NCBI RefSeq assembly: GCF_965363235.1
Contig: NC_134839.1
Location: 61,161,560 to 61,225,559, forward strand
Source of the DNA: Mytilus galloprovincialis
Lineage: Eukaryota > Mollusca > Bivalvia > Mytilida > Mytilidae
Length of the DNA: 64,000 bases
Reading direction: 5' to 3'
Shown: piece by piece, positions 23,187 through 35,590 of the stretch
How positions within the stretch are numbered: position 1 is the first letter of the stretch
Layout of the letters: each line of letters starts with the position of its first letter
Program-made: the position numbers and the translations under genes
Notes under the pieces: model-generated
Seen by the model: the letters and a program-made list of their open reading frames with translations, nothing else
The model's database searches: none
What the model was told of the DNA's origin: nothing

Positions 23187-23585
23187 ATACCAGGCATATC
23201 ATTTTGTATGCCAGACTTGCGTTTCGTCTATAAAAGAATCACCAGTGACGCTTGAATCAATACAGTAAAAATGACAAATCTAATACGAAAAGGAGATCAA
23301 TAAAAACCATTAATTCCAAAAAGTTGTGCCAAATAATGCTAATGTAATGCATGGCTAGAGTATAAGAAACTTAGTGTTTCTAATGATTCAATATTTTATA
23401 ACCAGTACATTTACATAAACAGAACATATCAATGATTTTTCGAGTCAACATAAAAGTGCAACTAGGCGGAAAAGGCGCAGACGAAACTTCTACCAACAGT
23501 GGCATCGATCAAATGGTTGAAAAAAATCTTGAAGATACCAGGCGTATAATTTTGTATGCCTGACGCACAAAGGTCCACTTTGCTT
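23187..23585 (-). mobile_element. Second retrozyme-like unit (348-nt period), decayed
   Basis: The boundary sequence ataccaggc starts at 23187 and again at 23535. The predicted cut positions 23214 and 23562 give a 348-nt unit, close to the 352 nt of the unit at 8903-9254. The body also shares aattccaaaaagttgtgcca with 9004-9023. The right-hand hammerhead is truncated after the cleavage triplet. Confidence 0.68.
23206..23256 (-). ncRNA. Hammerhead ribozyme sequence, decayed core
   Basis: Minus strand: GCGTCA, CTGGTGA in place of CTGATGA, a mismatched stem II, GAAA, CGCAAGTC as cleavage triplet, TGGCAT. Stem I is kept but a catalytic core base is changed, so it is probably inactive. Confidence 0.62.
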
Positions 23586-23734
23586 AAAGGAGTTGTAACC
23601 TCAGTTTTAGTATCCTTACATAAAAAAAAATACATGTAGACAACATGTATTATTAGAACGGATAGCAAAATCTACTTCGTCTTCCTTTTGTCAATCCTAT
23701 AATACCAAAGTAATAGAACAGAAATACTGAACTA

Positions 23735-24870
23735 CAAGGAAAATTTAAAACGAAAAGTCCCTAATCAAATGGCAAAATTAAAAGATTCCTGACTTGGTAC
23801 AGGTATTTTGTTATGTAGAAAATGGTGGAATGAACCTGGTTTTATAACTAGCTAAACCTCGAACTTGTATACCATTATATTAACAACAAAACAAAGTAGG
23901 AACAGAACAAAAAGACATAATAAGTAAACATGTCTGAAATAGGGGTACAACAGTCAACATTGTGTAATAATCTTAATCACTATAACAAAAAATATGAAAA
24001 CAAAGAAATTTGTCAACAAAGTAAACAAAAATGGCACATACAAATCACATTAGAAAAATAAAGAATACAAAATTTTTACCATAACACAATGACGGTATGT
24101 ATAAGTACCGAGCCAAGTCAAATGGATATTACCAAATTTAGACAAAACAGTAATAGTAATAATTTACAAAGACAAATAAAAGAATACTATAACACATCAG
24201 TAAGATGCTAAACAACGTCCATACCTAGAATCTACTTCAAGACCATAATGTATTATTTGTGATGTTGATACAGAAAAACACTTTCATCAATGGAAAATCG
24301 AGTTTCTTTCAGACCTTTCAATTTGCATTACGTAGAGTGATCTTCCAATGCGGGTTCGTTTTAATCGTCAAATAAAGTAAAATAACAAAAATACTGAACA
24401 CCGAGGAAAAAGTCCCTAATCAAATGGTAAAATCAAATGACCATATAAACAGTTTTTTCCTCATATTTTCACTTCACGAAAATACATCTAGAAATTGACA
24501 ATGAGAACTGAAATGTACGATAAGAAATAATTTCAGCTTTCCTATTGCCTTCTTTATATCAAGATGTAGAAATATTTTAGCAGCGTCTGTAAATAAGCAT
24601 GTTTCTCAATTTTGAAGTAAAATTTCAGAGCTTGTGTTTCAGATCATTACTTCCTTGATAGAGGATTGCTGCTAACATGAAAGCTATTGAATCCCTATTG
24701 GCGTTATAGTTGAAAAAAGTAAAATCCCAAAAATACTGAACTCAGAGGAAAATCTAATCGGAAAGTTCATAATCACATGGCAAAATCAAATGACAAAACA
24801 CATAAAAAACGAATGGACAAGAACTGTCATATTCCTGACTTGGTACAGGCATTTTTAAATGTAGAAATTA
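23735..24870 (-). repeat. Penelope-like 3' tail fragments in succession
   Basis: About 23740-24140, 24400-24450 and 24715-24860 each carry parts of the tail family in reverse orientation (agtccctaatcaaatggcaa, cctgacttggtacaggtatt). About 24610-24690 resembles the end of the coding part, near 19370. Non-functional. Confidence 0.6.
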
Positions 24871-24899
24871 TTCGTTGACCATTAAGGAATATATGTTTA

Positions 24900-25140
24900 A
24901 CACATGAGCACAGATCCGTTCCAATTGCCTTATCCACTATTTCTTCCCTATGTTACCATAGATTGTAGTTGTCATGAGGAACACGACGGGGAAACAGTTG
25001 GAGCAGAATATGATTTCCCTTGTGCACCTGTAGTATGTGTGTTTTTCTTTCGTATTTGTCATCGTATTAACGATTTTCGTGGACTCTGTGTTTTTGTTGT
25101 TGGTCAAGTGGTTTTTTTCTCCAAAAACTAAATATTTGTA
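24900..25140 (+). repeat. Dispersed repeat fragment with an accidental frame
   Basis: The 75-residue frame has no recognised motif. gtagttgtcatgaggaacac and the following text resemble sequence that accompanies the Penelope-like tail region near 19110-19160, so this is read as repeat and not gene. Confidence 0.4.
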
Positions 25141-25758
25141 TCGAAGATTCCCAAATTTGTAGAAAAATTAAACCTTAATGAGAAAGGTGATGTTGCAATT
25201 TAGGATGACAAATAATAATCAGTGCAGTGTGTTAAAAAAAAATTTATGTAAAAAAAATATATGTAACTCACCAAATATTTTGAAGACCTTTTTTAAGTGT
25301 AAAAAAATAATGATTTTAAAAAGCTGTTAAGTCAAAAATTTTGGATTTTTTTAGATTCCAATTAATGAAAAGAGACGTGCATTATCCTTTTTCATGTGAA
25401 TAACTAGACAAAGGTCGTATTTTCTTTTATCCTTTATTCTCTTGATTGAATGGAGTAGTTGTGAAGTTGGATTCCAAGGTGTGTGCCACTTTCGAAGTGC
25501 ATTTTCTATGTAATTCACAAAACAATAATTTAAAAACAATACTATATTGATTGAGGCTTTGTATGTTGGAGCAACAAAATAAGTATCACAAGTTATCATT
25601 CACAAGTTACCCAAAATAGTTATTTAAAGGATGCCATCCGACTTTACACAATGGACAAGCACCAACCACCGTATAAAGAGTTGCGAATAAATTTCAACAA
25701 AGAATACCATTTCATTATTACGTATTTATTCAAACTAAAAAAAGGTGATACACTATTT

Positions 25759-28700
25759 TCAAATAAATATATCTTTGACACTAGACCAGTTGCCCTTATG
25801 TGGAAGAGGTTGAATTTCAAGTGCTTTGCACATCACTTGATATATATCTACTGCTTTAACTGGCCCATTTTTAAAGTTCTTTTTAAAATCTGAAAAGAGA
25901 GTAATAATATGAAATAGTTTAATACTTAATTCTTAAAACTACGAATTAGGAAAACAATGAAGTATACAGACGACTGGGTATATGGAACAAGCTATAATGT
26001 GGATTCATTATTATTCGATGGATACCAATTTTCGTAGACTTCCTTGGTAAAGGCGAGCCACGAAATTAAATGTTAAAAAAATGTCTAATGCTCTATAGGC
26101 ATGTTTTCCTACTTTTGCAAAACCATGAGATCAAATATCATGTATGTTTTCCTTAATCCATGATAATAGGTACCCAAAAAAATGAAATAAATCCAGTGTA
26201 AAGAACAAAGTAACAAGATGAATAAGACTTAAAAATGATAATAGAAATCAATTATTTATATGGATTTGTTCTCAAAGTATTCAAGATTGCAACTCAATGC
26301 ACACCCACAATATTTAATATCTTAGAAGTGTTAAGCTATCTCGCTTCTGAACCTATACTTTATTTTTCAGAATATAACAACATGTTGTTTAAAAGATGAT
26401 ATAGAAGAACTAACAAATATTATTGCACAGTCATTGAAATAAACCCCAAAAAAAGGCTTTAGGATGCCTGAATTATTCAACAGGTAAATAAATCAAAAAC
26501 AACAGCAGTTGCAATCTACACACATTAAGTAACATAGTGTTCACATTAACTTAGAATTTATTGATTGATTGATTGATGGTGGCATCAACCCAATAAAAAA
26601 ATTGTCTGCACTCTTATAAGACCTTGTTGATAGCCTTTGATATAATTTTTAAAATGCCACAAGATATGTAGGTGTGAGAGTGCTTCAAATGAAAATTTTC
26701 AAGGGGCATAACTCCTTTAATGATGTGTGTTTGTTTAGCTCTGATTCTCAAATTTGCTGATATAAATCTATGTTATAAGTTTCATATATATCTACCAAGA
26801 ACTGTACACTTCAGAATACAAACAATGCAAAATTCTGTTTTAAGAATACTAGTGTCCAAGAAAAGTATCTTCTTCAAAAAAATAATTTATATTTGCTGAT
26901 TTGCCAACTTGTAGCATACATTGCTGTTATAATCTTTAAAATAAATTTGATAATAATCTTCCAAATAATATTGGCAACTCAAAGGAACAAAACTCCTTTG
27001 AAAATAGTATGTTGGCACTAATTTTGAAATTGGAGACATAGGTTATATACAAGGATCTGAAAACTTGCCTAATTTCAGTCATTTTGAGATAACCTAAAAG
27101 TTGGTGTCCTTTTTCTAAAATATATTTTTCAAAATCACATAACGAAGCATGCTCATACTTTATAGCCTCATCGAACTTGTATGACTGCTGCATCGCATTT
27201 ACTTCATGAATTTTCCTACAATTTTCCTGAAATCATTCAAAGCAATTAAGGGGAGGAAACAATGAAATGATTTTAATGACTCAAAACGAATAATTTCTCA
27301 GACATCGTTAACATTTCTTTCGACTTTGAAGACAAAACTTAAAACCGGATGTTTAACATGTATACTTTAATATAAGTTTCATAAATATTTGACAATTATA
27401 CACACGAAAGGTTTACAAGACCAGACACACATACAGATGGACATCGTGTATTTCTAATTCCCCCTGTACTTTGTTTATCACGAGATTAAAAAAGGGAAGT
27501 TTGAACAAGAATGTGTCCATAGTGAACTGATGCCCCTCTCTCACTATCATTTTCTATGTTCAGTGGACCATGAAATTGGGCTCTATACTCTAATTTGGCA
27601 TTAAAAATTAGAAAGATCATACCATAGTGAACATGTGTACTAAGTTTTAAGTTTATTGGACAACTTCATCTGAAACTACCTTGACCAAAATCTTTAACCT
27701 TAAGTGGGACAGCTGAAGGGAAAAACAAACAGACGCACAGACCCAAAAACATAATGCCCCTAAGTGGTGACTATGTATCTTACATTTGGCCTGTAAACAA
27801 TTATGTGCGAGGTAAATAGGATGTACAAGATTTTCTAAATTTACAATTATAATGTCATTTGTCAACAATTCCTACTAACAATTCAGAACCATATTTACTT
27901 AAAAAATACAAAATTTCTTTGATGCAACTGAACTTGGTTTTGTCAATACTTCTTTTACAAAATTAAAAAAATCTGCAAAAATTAAGAAGATCCTACAGGT
28001 GTCAATAAATTTCAACAAAGATACAATTTTCAGAGTTGAACAACTTTTTCCCTTCAAAAACAAGCATGCTAACCATTATTTAATCAAAGATTTTTACCTC
28101 AAACTGAACCTTATCTTAAATCATCAGAATGACAATTTAACTTGAAATTCTATTGACTATACTAATTGAAGCTGAGGTATCAACTTGTTTAATAAAAGGA
28201 ATTTTCTAAATCTTCTTGTTGTGGACCTTGTTATTTTTTGTCTAAATACTTTGAAATTAAGAAATCAGTTATTTTAAATGGTTTATACAGGGAAAACTAA
28301 ATCATTTCATGATTTAGAAACATTGAACAAAGACCCCATAAATGTAATGTTTCTCAAAGTCCACATTTTAAACTTACATTGTGATGAGTTTAATAGAAAG
28401 ATTGTCGTCGTCTCTAGATAAACAAAAGGTGGATGATTCTGCGTTTTATGATCATCAGAGGACGCTCTTTTGGTGATATCAATTGACTTTGCTATCTTGC
28501 GCGAAATTTTTAAAGTGTTAATTTCAATAGTTAGTTTGTACATTAGTTTAGAATGGTCATTAGTGCGAATAATTATTTTTTAAGTGCATCTCACGCTATG
28601 TTCCACTAAAAAAGTCTAATATTTTCTTTAGAAAATTCGCAATAAATAATTGATATTTCCATTAAAAACAAGTGAAATAATTTCTGATGCAAATATTATA

Positions 28701-31700
28701 TATGATAAGAAATAAGTAAAAGTTAACAAAAATATGTAAACACTGAATTATTAACCTACATAATAACAGTAGTTTTTTGTGCATTTGTGTTACAGTAAAT
28801 ATCAAATATAGCTTAATGATACTCGGTGTACGTCTTCTGAATATTAAATTCGATTTAAAAATAATTAATTGAAAAAAAAAATAAAAACCATTAAACCTAC
28901 CTGGGCCACAAGCTAAAAATATACCACCCATATCTTTCTCTGCATTATCATATCCGTGATGTCCTTTAGCAGGTCCATCGCTATATTTGTCTATGCTTTG
29001 TCCTGAAGGCTACAAAAGTCTGTATATTTATAACATGATCTATGTGTTCTTTAAATATTTATTGACTTTGAATCATTGCTGAAACTATTGAATATATCAA
29101 AATTGCTGATCTGTATAAGGCATGTCGTTGCGTCGTTCTATGTGAATGTATAAGGGACAATAAAACATAGAAAAAATCTAAATATTGAAGTCAAGACTTT
29201 CATTATGATCCTGAACAGCTGATTGTTTCTTACATACTGGTACTTAATAATCAAATAAATGCCAGAGAGTGCAATATATTGACCATCGTGTATTTGCATG
29301 ACTTTATTTTGTTTCTTTAAAAATATATATTATTTTGAATATACTATAAAGTAAGAAACTCACAGCTAAAATATACCAACCAAGCTCTGCTACAACAATT
29401 ATGGGTGCTACCAATTGACTATTTTTATAACGCCATCTTTCTGGTAAATTTTCCTTTTTGTAAACTGTTATATGCTTGTTGTTCATTTGTCGTAGATTAG
29501 AATACACCTAAACAAATAGTAATGAGTTGAGGGTCAATATCTGCATAACAGGTATTCAAAATTAATGACATACTGTAAACGAAAATCGGTTTAGAAGCAA
29601 AGCAAAAAGACATGAATAAAACACAGCAAAGACTAATGAATCAAAAGATAGAAAAAAAATATAAACACTTCTTCAGGAAAGTTGTGGGGTATACGTCTAT
29701 GCGACTGCAACCAGAAACCCCCAAAAAATATATAAAAAACATTCAAAGGTCAATTTACAGTCTTCAATAGATAAATATATATGTAATAAAAAAACTAAAC
29801 TCTAAATCACTCGTAATAGAAGTATAACTTATCCAAAACTTATAAATCATACTTCTTTAACCCCAAACTTTTAAATTAGCAGACAACGTTAACATTTGAC
29901 ATAAATATGGATGGGTATGGTCATTATTTTCTTTTCAATAAAAAAAAAAAACATTTGGCTTATAATACACAAACTTATATATAAGTAGGATTCAATATTT
30001 CAGAGGACTTTGCAGGATTATTTTTCCGTTAAAGGGAATACATTGTCTAAAGTAAGGAGGTTGGTGTCAGTAACCAACTAGTGATTTCCGAGAATTTGGG
30101 TTCGATTCTTTTTTGGAAAAAGTTAAGTTGATGTCTAAGCTTTATGATTAGAAAATAAATACTTACTTTTTCTAATTTTCCTTCTCTTGGCCATATGCTA
30201 CATACAGCTCCTTTATCCCTGACAGCTTCTACATCCGCATATCCTATATGATCTGATATATCAATAGTTCTAGACTCAGAAATTTCTGTCATTCCATGGT
30301 CAGAAAATATAACTATATTTACTTTGTCCTCTAAACCTTCCTGTACTAACATATCTAACATTTGTTTGATAGCTTCATCTGTTTGTCTGATAATGTCTTT
30401 TAACTCTTTTGAGTTAGGACCATAACTGTGTCCCCCATCATCTACTACATCCACGAATACACCTGAAAAGAGAATTGGTGGTTTCATGCGTTTCACGCTG
30501 CACGGCCTCTTTTTAATACTAGTAATACAATGATTAGTTGATGGATTATTTGTTGTTAAACATCTGGTAGTAAATGTTTCGTAAAATCTAAGCATCCTAT
30601 AAAAGCTAAGTTAACTATTTCAGAGGAAATTACACATGTTTCTGGATAACTCCACAAGAAACTCTCCAAACAAAACCATTTTGGAAGCTACACACCTTAA
30701 ACTGAAATAACACATCAGCTTTGCCTGTAGTAGCTGCAATTTAGTTTTAGTGTAATGCAAAATTCATACACAGAAACTTCGCAATCGAAACATATCATAC
30801 AATTCGTGCTAGTGATAATTTACTGACAAAGCAATCCGTACCTGCCATGTCTATTTTATCAGTTTTGAATTTGTTGAAAGCTTTCTTTAAATTCTTCATC
30901 ATATGGGGAATCATTGGCCACTCATCAACGCCCATTTCATCGTAAAATGTTGATGTCGTTCCTTTGTTTGGGATATGTCCGCCAGGCCACTCAAACATAT
31001 GTGTTCTCTTTTCCTAAAAATAATATATATACTAAAGTTAATATATTACATTTCTTGTATGGTCATGGTCAGTTTGAGCTGATCAAAACATACCGTTTTC
31101 ATGGAGTTACCGTGAACACATACATACATGCATCTTTGGTTTATCATCTTACTCATCAATTATCCGTATTCACCTTAGCCATTTACATAATATATTATTT
31201 GGGACAAAATTGAACCTGGTCAAGTTTAAAGAGCCTTTATATCAATGTTATGTTTTTAAACTGTATTTCTGTGCTCTTTGTCGATTCTCTTATTTTAGTC
31301 TTGGTTTAAACATGACCGCACTAAAGTATTTAGGTTTTATAAATGGTCATTAGCATACCTCTGAGTAAAGTACATGTGTTTTTTTTATTGCTTGCATATC
31401 TCATTTTAATAACATGAAAGCACTCGAACAATACATTCTTATAGTGGGTTCCCTTGTATAACTGTTTTAATTCGGAAGTTGGTCGTGTAGGCGGGACACC
31501 ATTGAAACCTGTTATTCTGGCATTGAAACCGAAAGCAATACAACAGTGAGATTTCATGTTCCTGCATTGAGTTCGTATGCGTTACAATAATTAATGAGAC
31601 CAAATTTTCTAGTATCTAGTGCGTAAGTTTTGACACTGTTCTTATTTAGACAGCAAGCTTTTCATTTGAAATTTCACGTTCTGGCAAAATTATATTTACT

Positions 31701-32656
31701 CACCTGTTTTACTGCAGTAATCCAAAGAGGTTCAGCACCTTCAAACCAGTGTGATTTTTTCGATTCAGCGGTTTCCATCTTAATTTCAAAGCTGTTTCCA
31801 CGTTCTTGATTCCACATAAAATTACCAACAAATCCATGATTTTCAACATGTAGTCCTTTTAAAAGACAATTTCATGTCAGAAAACTAGAAACTTATGATG
31901 AATTATTTCAATAACGAACATTGATATTTGAAATACTAAGGCTTTTCTACCTCAGGAATAGATAACCCTGAGATGTATTTGGCAAAATTTTAGGAATTTT
32001 GTTCATCAATGCTCTTGAACTTCGTACTTTATTTAACCTTTATAACTTTTTTGGATTCGAGCGTCACTGATGAGTCTTTTGTAGACGACACGCGCGTCTG
32101 GTGTAAAAACAAATTTAAATCCTAGTATCTATGATGAGTTTATTTACAAGGACATACATTTGCCGTGTATCTGTTCTGTATATCGATCATTACAAAAATA
32201 AAGACAGCTAACATAAATATGTAAAATATGTCAAACCTTCTTTATTAGAAATGGTAGTCCAGTTCGACAGTATGCATTTGAATTAGAAGATCTATAATAC
32301 AAGAACGAAAGAGACAAAAAAAGGCAAATATCAAAAAGCTCATTTCAGCTAGATAAGGCTGAAATTTCTGTAAGTAGGTATAGCTTTTACGTTCGAATAA
32401 ATTATGTTATGCTTTGAATTACACGAGATAGCCAGCACAAAAAGTAATCTTTACATTATTTTTTACCTGTCATTATTGAGTAATAATTTGGATATGACAA
32501 TGAGGGAAAATCAGGAACCATATAATCTGATTTTATCCCTTGTCGAAACAGCTGTTTAAATCCTGGCAGCTCTAGACCATGTATGTCAAAGTAATCCCAA
32601 CGAAAACCATCAATTAAAAGCACCAATAACTTCTTCGTCTCTCTTTTGTCTGTCAT
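25759..32656 (-). CDS. ENPP6-like: ENPP6-like choline-specific glycerophosphodiesterase, copy B (7 exons)
   Basis: Exons in transcript order: 32656-32467, 31855-31704, 31013-30842, 30462-30167, 29507-29364, 29009-28901, 25889-25759 (TGA at 25759-25761). All junctions are GT-AG; the model gives 397 residues. Exon lengths 152, 296, 144, 109 and 131 equal those of copy A, and phases are identical. Diagnostic motifs: [29 protein letters not shown] (Ser nucleophile and [11 protein letters not shown] exactly as in vertebrate ENPP6), [24 protein letters not shown], and GPDFKKNF...[11 protein letters not shown] at the end. All six metal ligands expected for the family are present. No signal peptide or GPI-anchor tail is seen. 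A splice acceptor (tttttag) lies 15 bases before the ATG with no stop between, so an upstream exon could add a secretion signal. Confidence 0.9.
25890..28900. other. ENPP6-like B intron 6, repeat-rich
   Basis: No exon found. About 26640-27840 holds decayed dispersed repeat with gggcataactcctttaatg near 26704, an acaaacagacgcacagaccc tract near 27725 and neighbouring text of the type seen at 60100-60760. The open frame at 26936-27193 has no recognised motif and is probably chance. Confidence 0.5.
31940..32110 (+). mobile_element. Retrozyme-like fragment, plus strand
   Basis: From about 31940 to 32058 it matches the reverse complement of the unit body at 8945-9070 (for example ataaccctgagatgtatttg and gttcatcaatgctcttgaac are degenerate counterparts), and it ends in a hammerhead. 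Only the end of one unit is left. It lies in intron 1 of ENPP6-like gene B. Confidence 0.62.
32059..32106 (+). ncRNA. Hammerhead ribozyme, one core base changed
   Basis: GAGCGTCA, CTGATGA, stem II GTC/GAC with a 7-nt loop, then GACA in place of GAAA, CGCGCGTC, TGGTGT. Stem I still pairs (GCGTCA with TGGTGT, one mismatch). The second A of GAAA is invariant in active hammerheads, so this copy is probably dead. Confidence 0.7.
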
Positions 32657-32659
32657 TTT

Positions 32660-33120
32660 GGTATTGAAAAGCTAAAAACATAAATAATTGCTCAATATTT
32701 CTATTCATTTATTTTTATTTTTTATGTTTCTTGTATTTCATCTTACGGTTTAGAAATGTATAAAAAATAGAGTACGACTCTGTCTTTTTTACGTGGTGGA
32801 GGTTTAGTTGAGATACAAATTTCCATCTTTATCGTACGATATACCTCAGTCATTGAAAAAGTAAACATGTATTTTTTCAACAATAAAAAATTCAAAACCT
32901 TATAATTAGTTTAAATTGATTATAATTGGAAGATTGAATAAACAACATAAAAATAAATTATCAAAAGGTCTGTTATTGTCACTTTATATTGTGAAAAGTT
33001 AAAGTTCCAGCACATATTTTTTTACATTACCAGCATCTTATATAGGCTGTGGGTAATTACGCATTAACTCAATAAGGAGTTGCATCCTTACTATATATTG
33101 GGAAGGATTTAAAATGGTCA
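32660..33120. other. Region upstream of ENPP6-like gene B
   Basis: No exon with a signal-peptide-like stretch was recognised. AT-rich. Promoter expected here but no motif stands out. Confidence 0.4.
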
Positions 33121-33129
33121 TGTTCTAGA

Positions 33130-33625
33130 AAATAGTAAAGTAACAAAAATAGCGATCTCCAAGTAAATCCAAATCGGGAAGTCGCTTATACAATTGCATA
33201 ATTAAAAGCTCAAACAAATCAAACGAAAGGAAAACAACTACTATATTCCTAAATTGGTACATGCATTTATTTATGAAGAAAACGGTGGATTAAACCTGGT
33301 TTTATAGCTAGCTTAACCTCTTACTTGCATGACAGTCTCATAATGTTCCATTAAATTGATGACAATATGTGAACAAAAAAGAAACCTAATAGGTAAAAAA
33401 TAAAGGGTTTAGAAGTCAACATTATGTTATAATCATAATCACTATAAAAAAATTATGTCAACAAAGAAAAACAAAGCACATAAGCAAAATGAAAGACAAA
33501 CATTTAAAAAACAAATGACCACAGCACAACAATGCATTGGCTGGACGCATAAGTACCGAGTCACGTAAATAAAATACCAAAAAAGGACTAAATAATAAAG
33601 GTTAATAATGATTTACAAAGGCAAA
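33130..33625 (-). repeat. Penelope-like 3' tail, reverse orientation
   Basis: Contains attaaacctggttttatagc, agcttaacctcttacttgca and agtaccgagtcacgt, the same order as at 23820-24120, on the minus strand. Confidence 0.7.
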
Positions 33626-34484
33626 TGAAAGAACACCATAATACGTTATATTAAGATGATAAGCAACATCAGTACAATTTGAATTTCAAAACCATCATGT
33701 ATTATTTGTGAAGCTGATACAGAATATTTATAATATTTTTTAGAAAAAGCGCATCATTGACATTTAGAAAATATGCTTGCATTGGTAACGTTTTAATTAC
33801 ACACAAAATGTCTGGTTCTTTCATACACAAAAAGTAAAATATAGATTTCCGAAAGACTACGTATGAAATCTTATGAAGTCTTATTAGAAGGTTGTACACA
33901 AGTTATTATTCTGAATGCAAAATGATAATTAATAAAGAAAGACTATACCGATACATTGTATTATTACTATGTCATTTTGATGTAAAAACCGTACTTACAA
34001 CGCTTGTGGTGACCTTCTAATCTGATAATAGAAGTTGGAATTCCTCTGTTGTCAACAAATTCTGATAAAAAGAATTGATTGTACGACTACTTTGGCTATT
34101 TACCGATAACTATGTGGCCAAAAGTTCCATCTCTTTGACGGCGTTATCCATGTTATCTGTTTCAAATCCTTTTAAATTTAATATTGTCTAGTGAAGCAGA
34201 TACATATCATGGTCAAGACAGAACTGACCAAAATAGATTATCTAAATATACATACAAGTGTGGACACAGATTTGTGTTGTCTACGGGGCGAATTTTCATA
34301 ACGACTTGTTCGGGTGGATTACGGTGGGTGCTAGACAAATATTATGCCACATCAAAATCTAAATTTTGTTATGTTGTTTTTTGGGCGAATATGGACACTG
34401 TTTTACATTGAAATTGTAATACAGATACTTCAGGAAGTCACAAAATTATAACTATGAAGGTAAACTTTCCAGAGAAACACTTTA

Positions 34485-34800
34485 ACTTTCCGTCATGTTT
34501 AACTCCGCCACATTCTGTATGTAAGTGTCTGTCCCAAGTCAGGAGCCTATGGTTGTCGTTTGTTGATGTGTTACATAATTAATTTTCGATCATTTTTTAA
34601 CATAGATTATGCCGTTAGTTTTCTTGTTTGAATTGTTTTACATTTGTCATTTCGGGGCCTTTTATAACTGATTTTGCGGTATGGACTTTGTTCATTGTTG
34701 ACGGCTGCACGGTGACACATATTTGTTTATTTCTGTTTCATTTGGGCTCTTGTGGAGAGTTGTCTCATTGGCAGTAATACCACATCTTTTTTTTTTTAGG
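34485..34800 (-). repeat. Abundant short dispersed family, near full length
   Basis: Runs from gtttaactccgccacattct through cccaagtcaggagcctatgg, gttttacatttgtcatttcg and gagttgtctcattggcagta to a T-run. This is the most complete of about ten copies in the window. No coding capacity, so a non-autonomous element is likely. Confidence 0.75.
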
Positions 34801-35486
34801 AAATCGTTTTTTGTCTGCAGCTGCTGACAAAGCAATCATCAAGCTTTCAGACGTTCGACTTTTCAGAAACACCTAGAATTGAGATAGAAAATTTGCGTAA
34901 TTTCATACCTGCAACATTTACAAAAGATGAGATCATGGATAAAATGTCTACAACGACTTGACTGAAAGCTGTTGCAGAACGCATGAAATATTCCCACCAT
35001 ATATTGAATTTTTAAATTACAGAAGAAACCTTATATAAATTTATCAGCTTTAAACAAATAAATTTCTTTATATTAATGTTCGTTCAATAAATGTCCATCT
35101 GTTCAACTGGACAGTTATTATATGTCTACTCTGCATACTTCACTACCAAACAATTTTACCATAGAAAAAACCCTCCCGATATGATCTAAAGGATTTCAAT
35201 TTATTTGTGTTTGTTTGTACGAAATCATTTTATTTAAAAGAATTAGATATATAACAATAGAATCATTAATTCAATCAGTAAAATACAGAATTTAAACGAC
35301 ATCTTTGAATGATAAATTGTCGAATCTTCTACTTTTTATTAATGCGGAGACCAGACAAAATCTTTCCGATGAAATCTCTGATGGCTGGATTCTTCAAATT
35401 TGGCAGTTTGTCTGAAAAAAAATGCACTATAAAACTTGTTTATGCCAAAAACAACTGTATTCTTTATAGGATTAAACGCCTTTCAA

Positions 35487-35590
35487 AAGGAATTTATTGG
35501 TGTATAAACTCGACCAATTCACTCTCAAACAAGACTTTTATGATATGTATGTGAGTGACTTGGTACAGTTTATACACCAGTAAATTCCTT
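35487..35590. ncRNA. Strong hairpin, possible small-RNA precursor
   Basis: Arms 35487-35524 and 35553-35590 are reverse complements at 34 of 38 positions, with a 28-nt loop. One of the four differences would be a wobble pair in RNA of one strand. The size suits an animal microRNA precursor or a very small palindromic element. The flanks outside the arms do not pair. Strand unknown. Confidence 0.5.

Noticed and set aside
26936-27193. 85-residue frame in ENPP6-like B intron 6
   Set aside because: No motif, no splice context, and it lies in decayed dispersed repeat.
30090-30120. tRNA-like T-arm text (gggttcgattct)
   Set aside because: No cloverleaf partner arms upstream; isolated match in an intron.
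35309-35554. 81-residue frame overlapping the hairpin
   Set aside because: Runs through the hairpin arm and has no recognised motif; chance frame.
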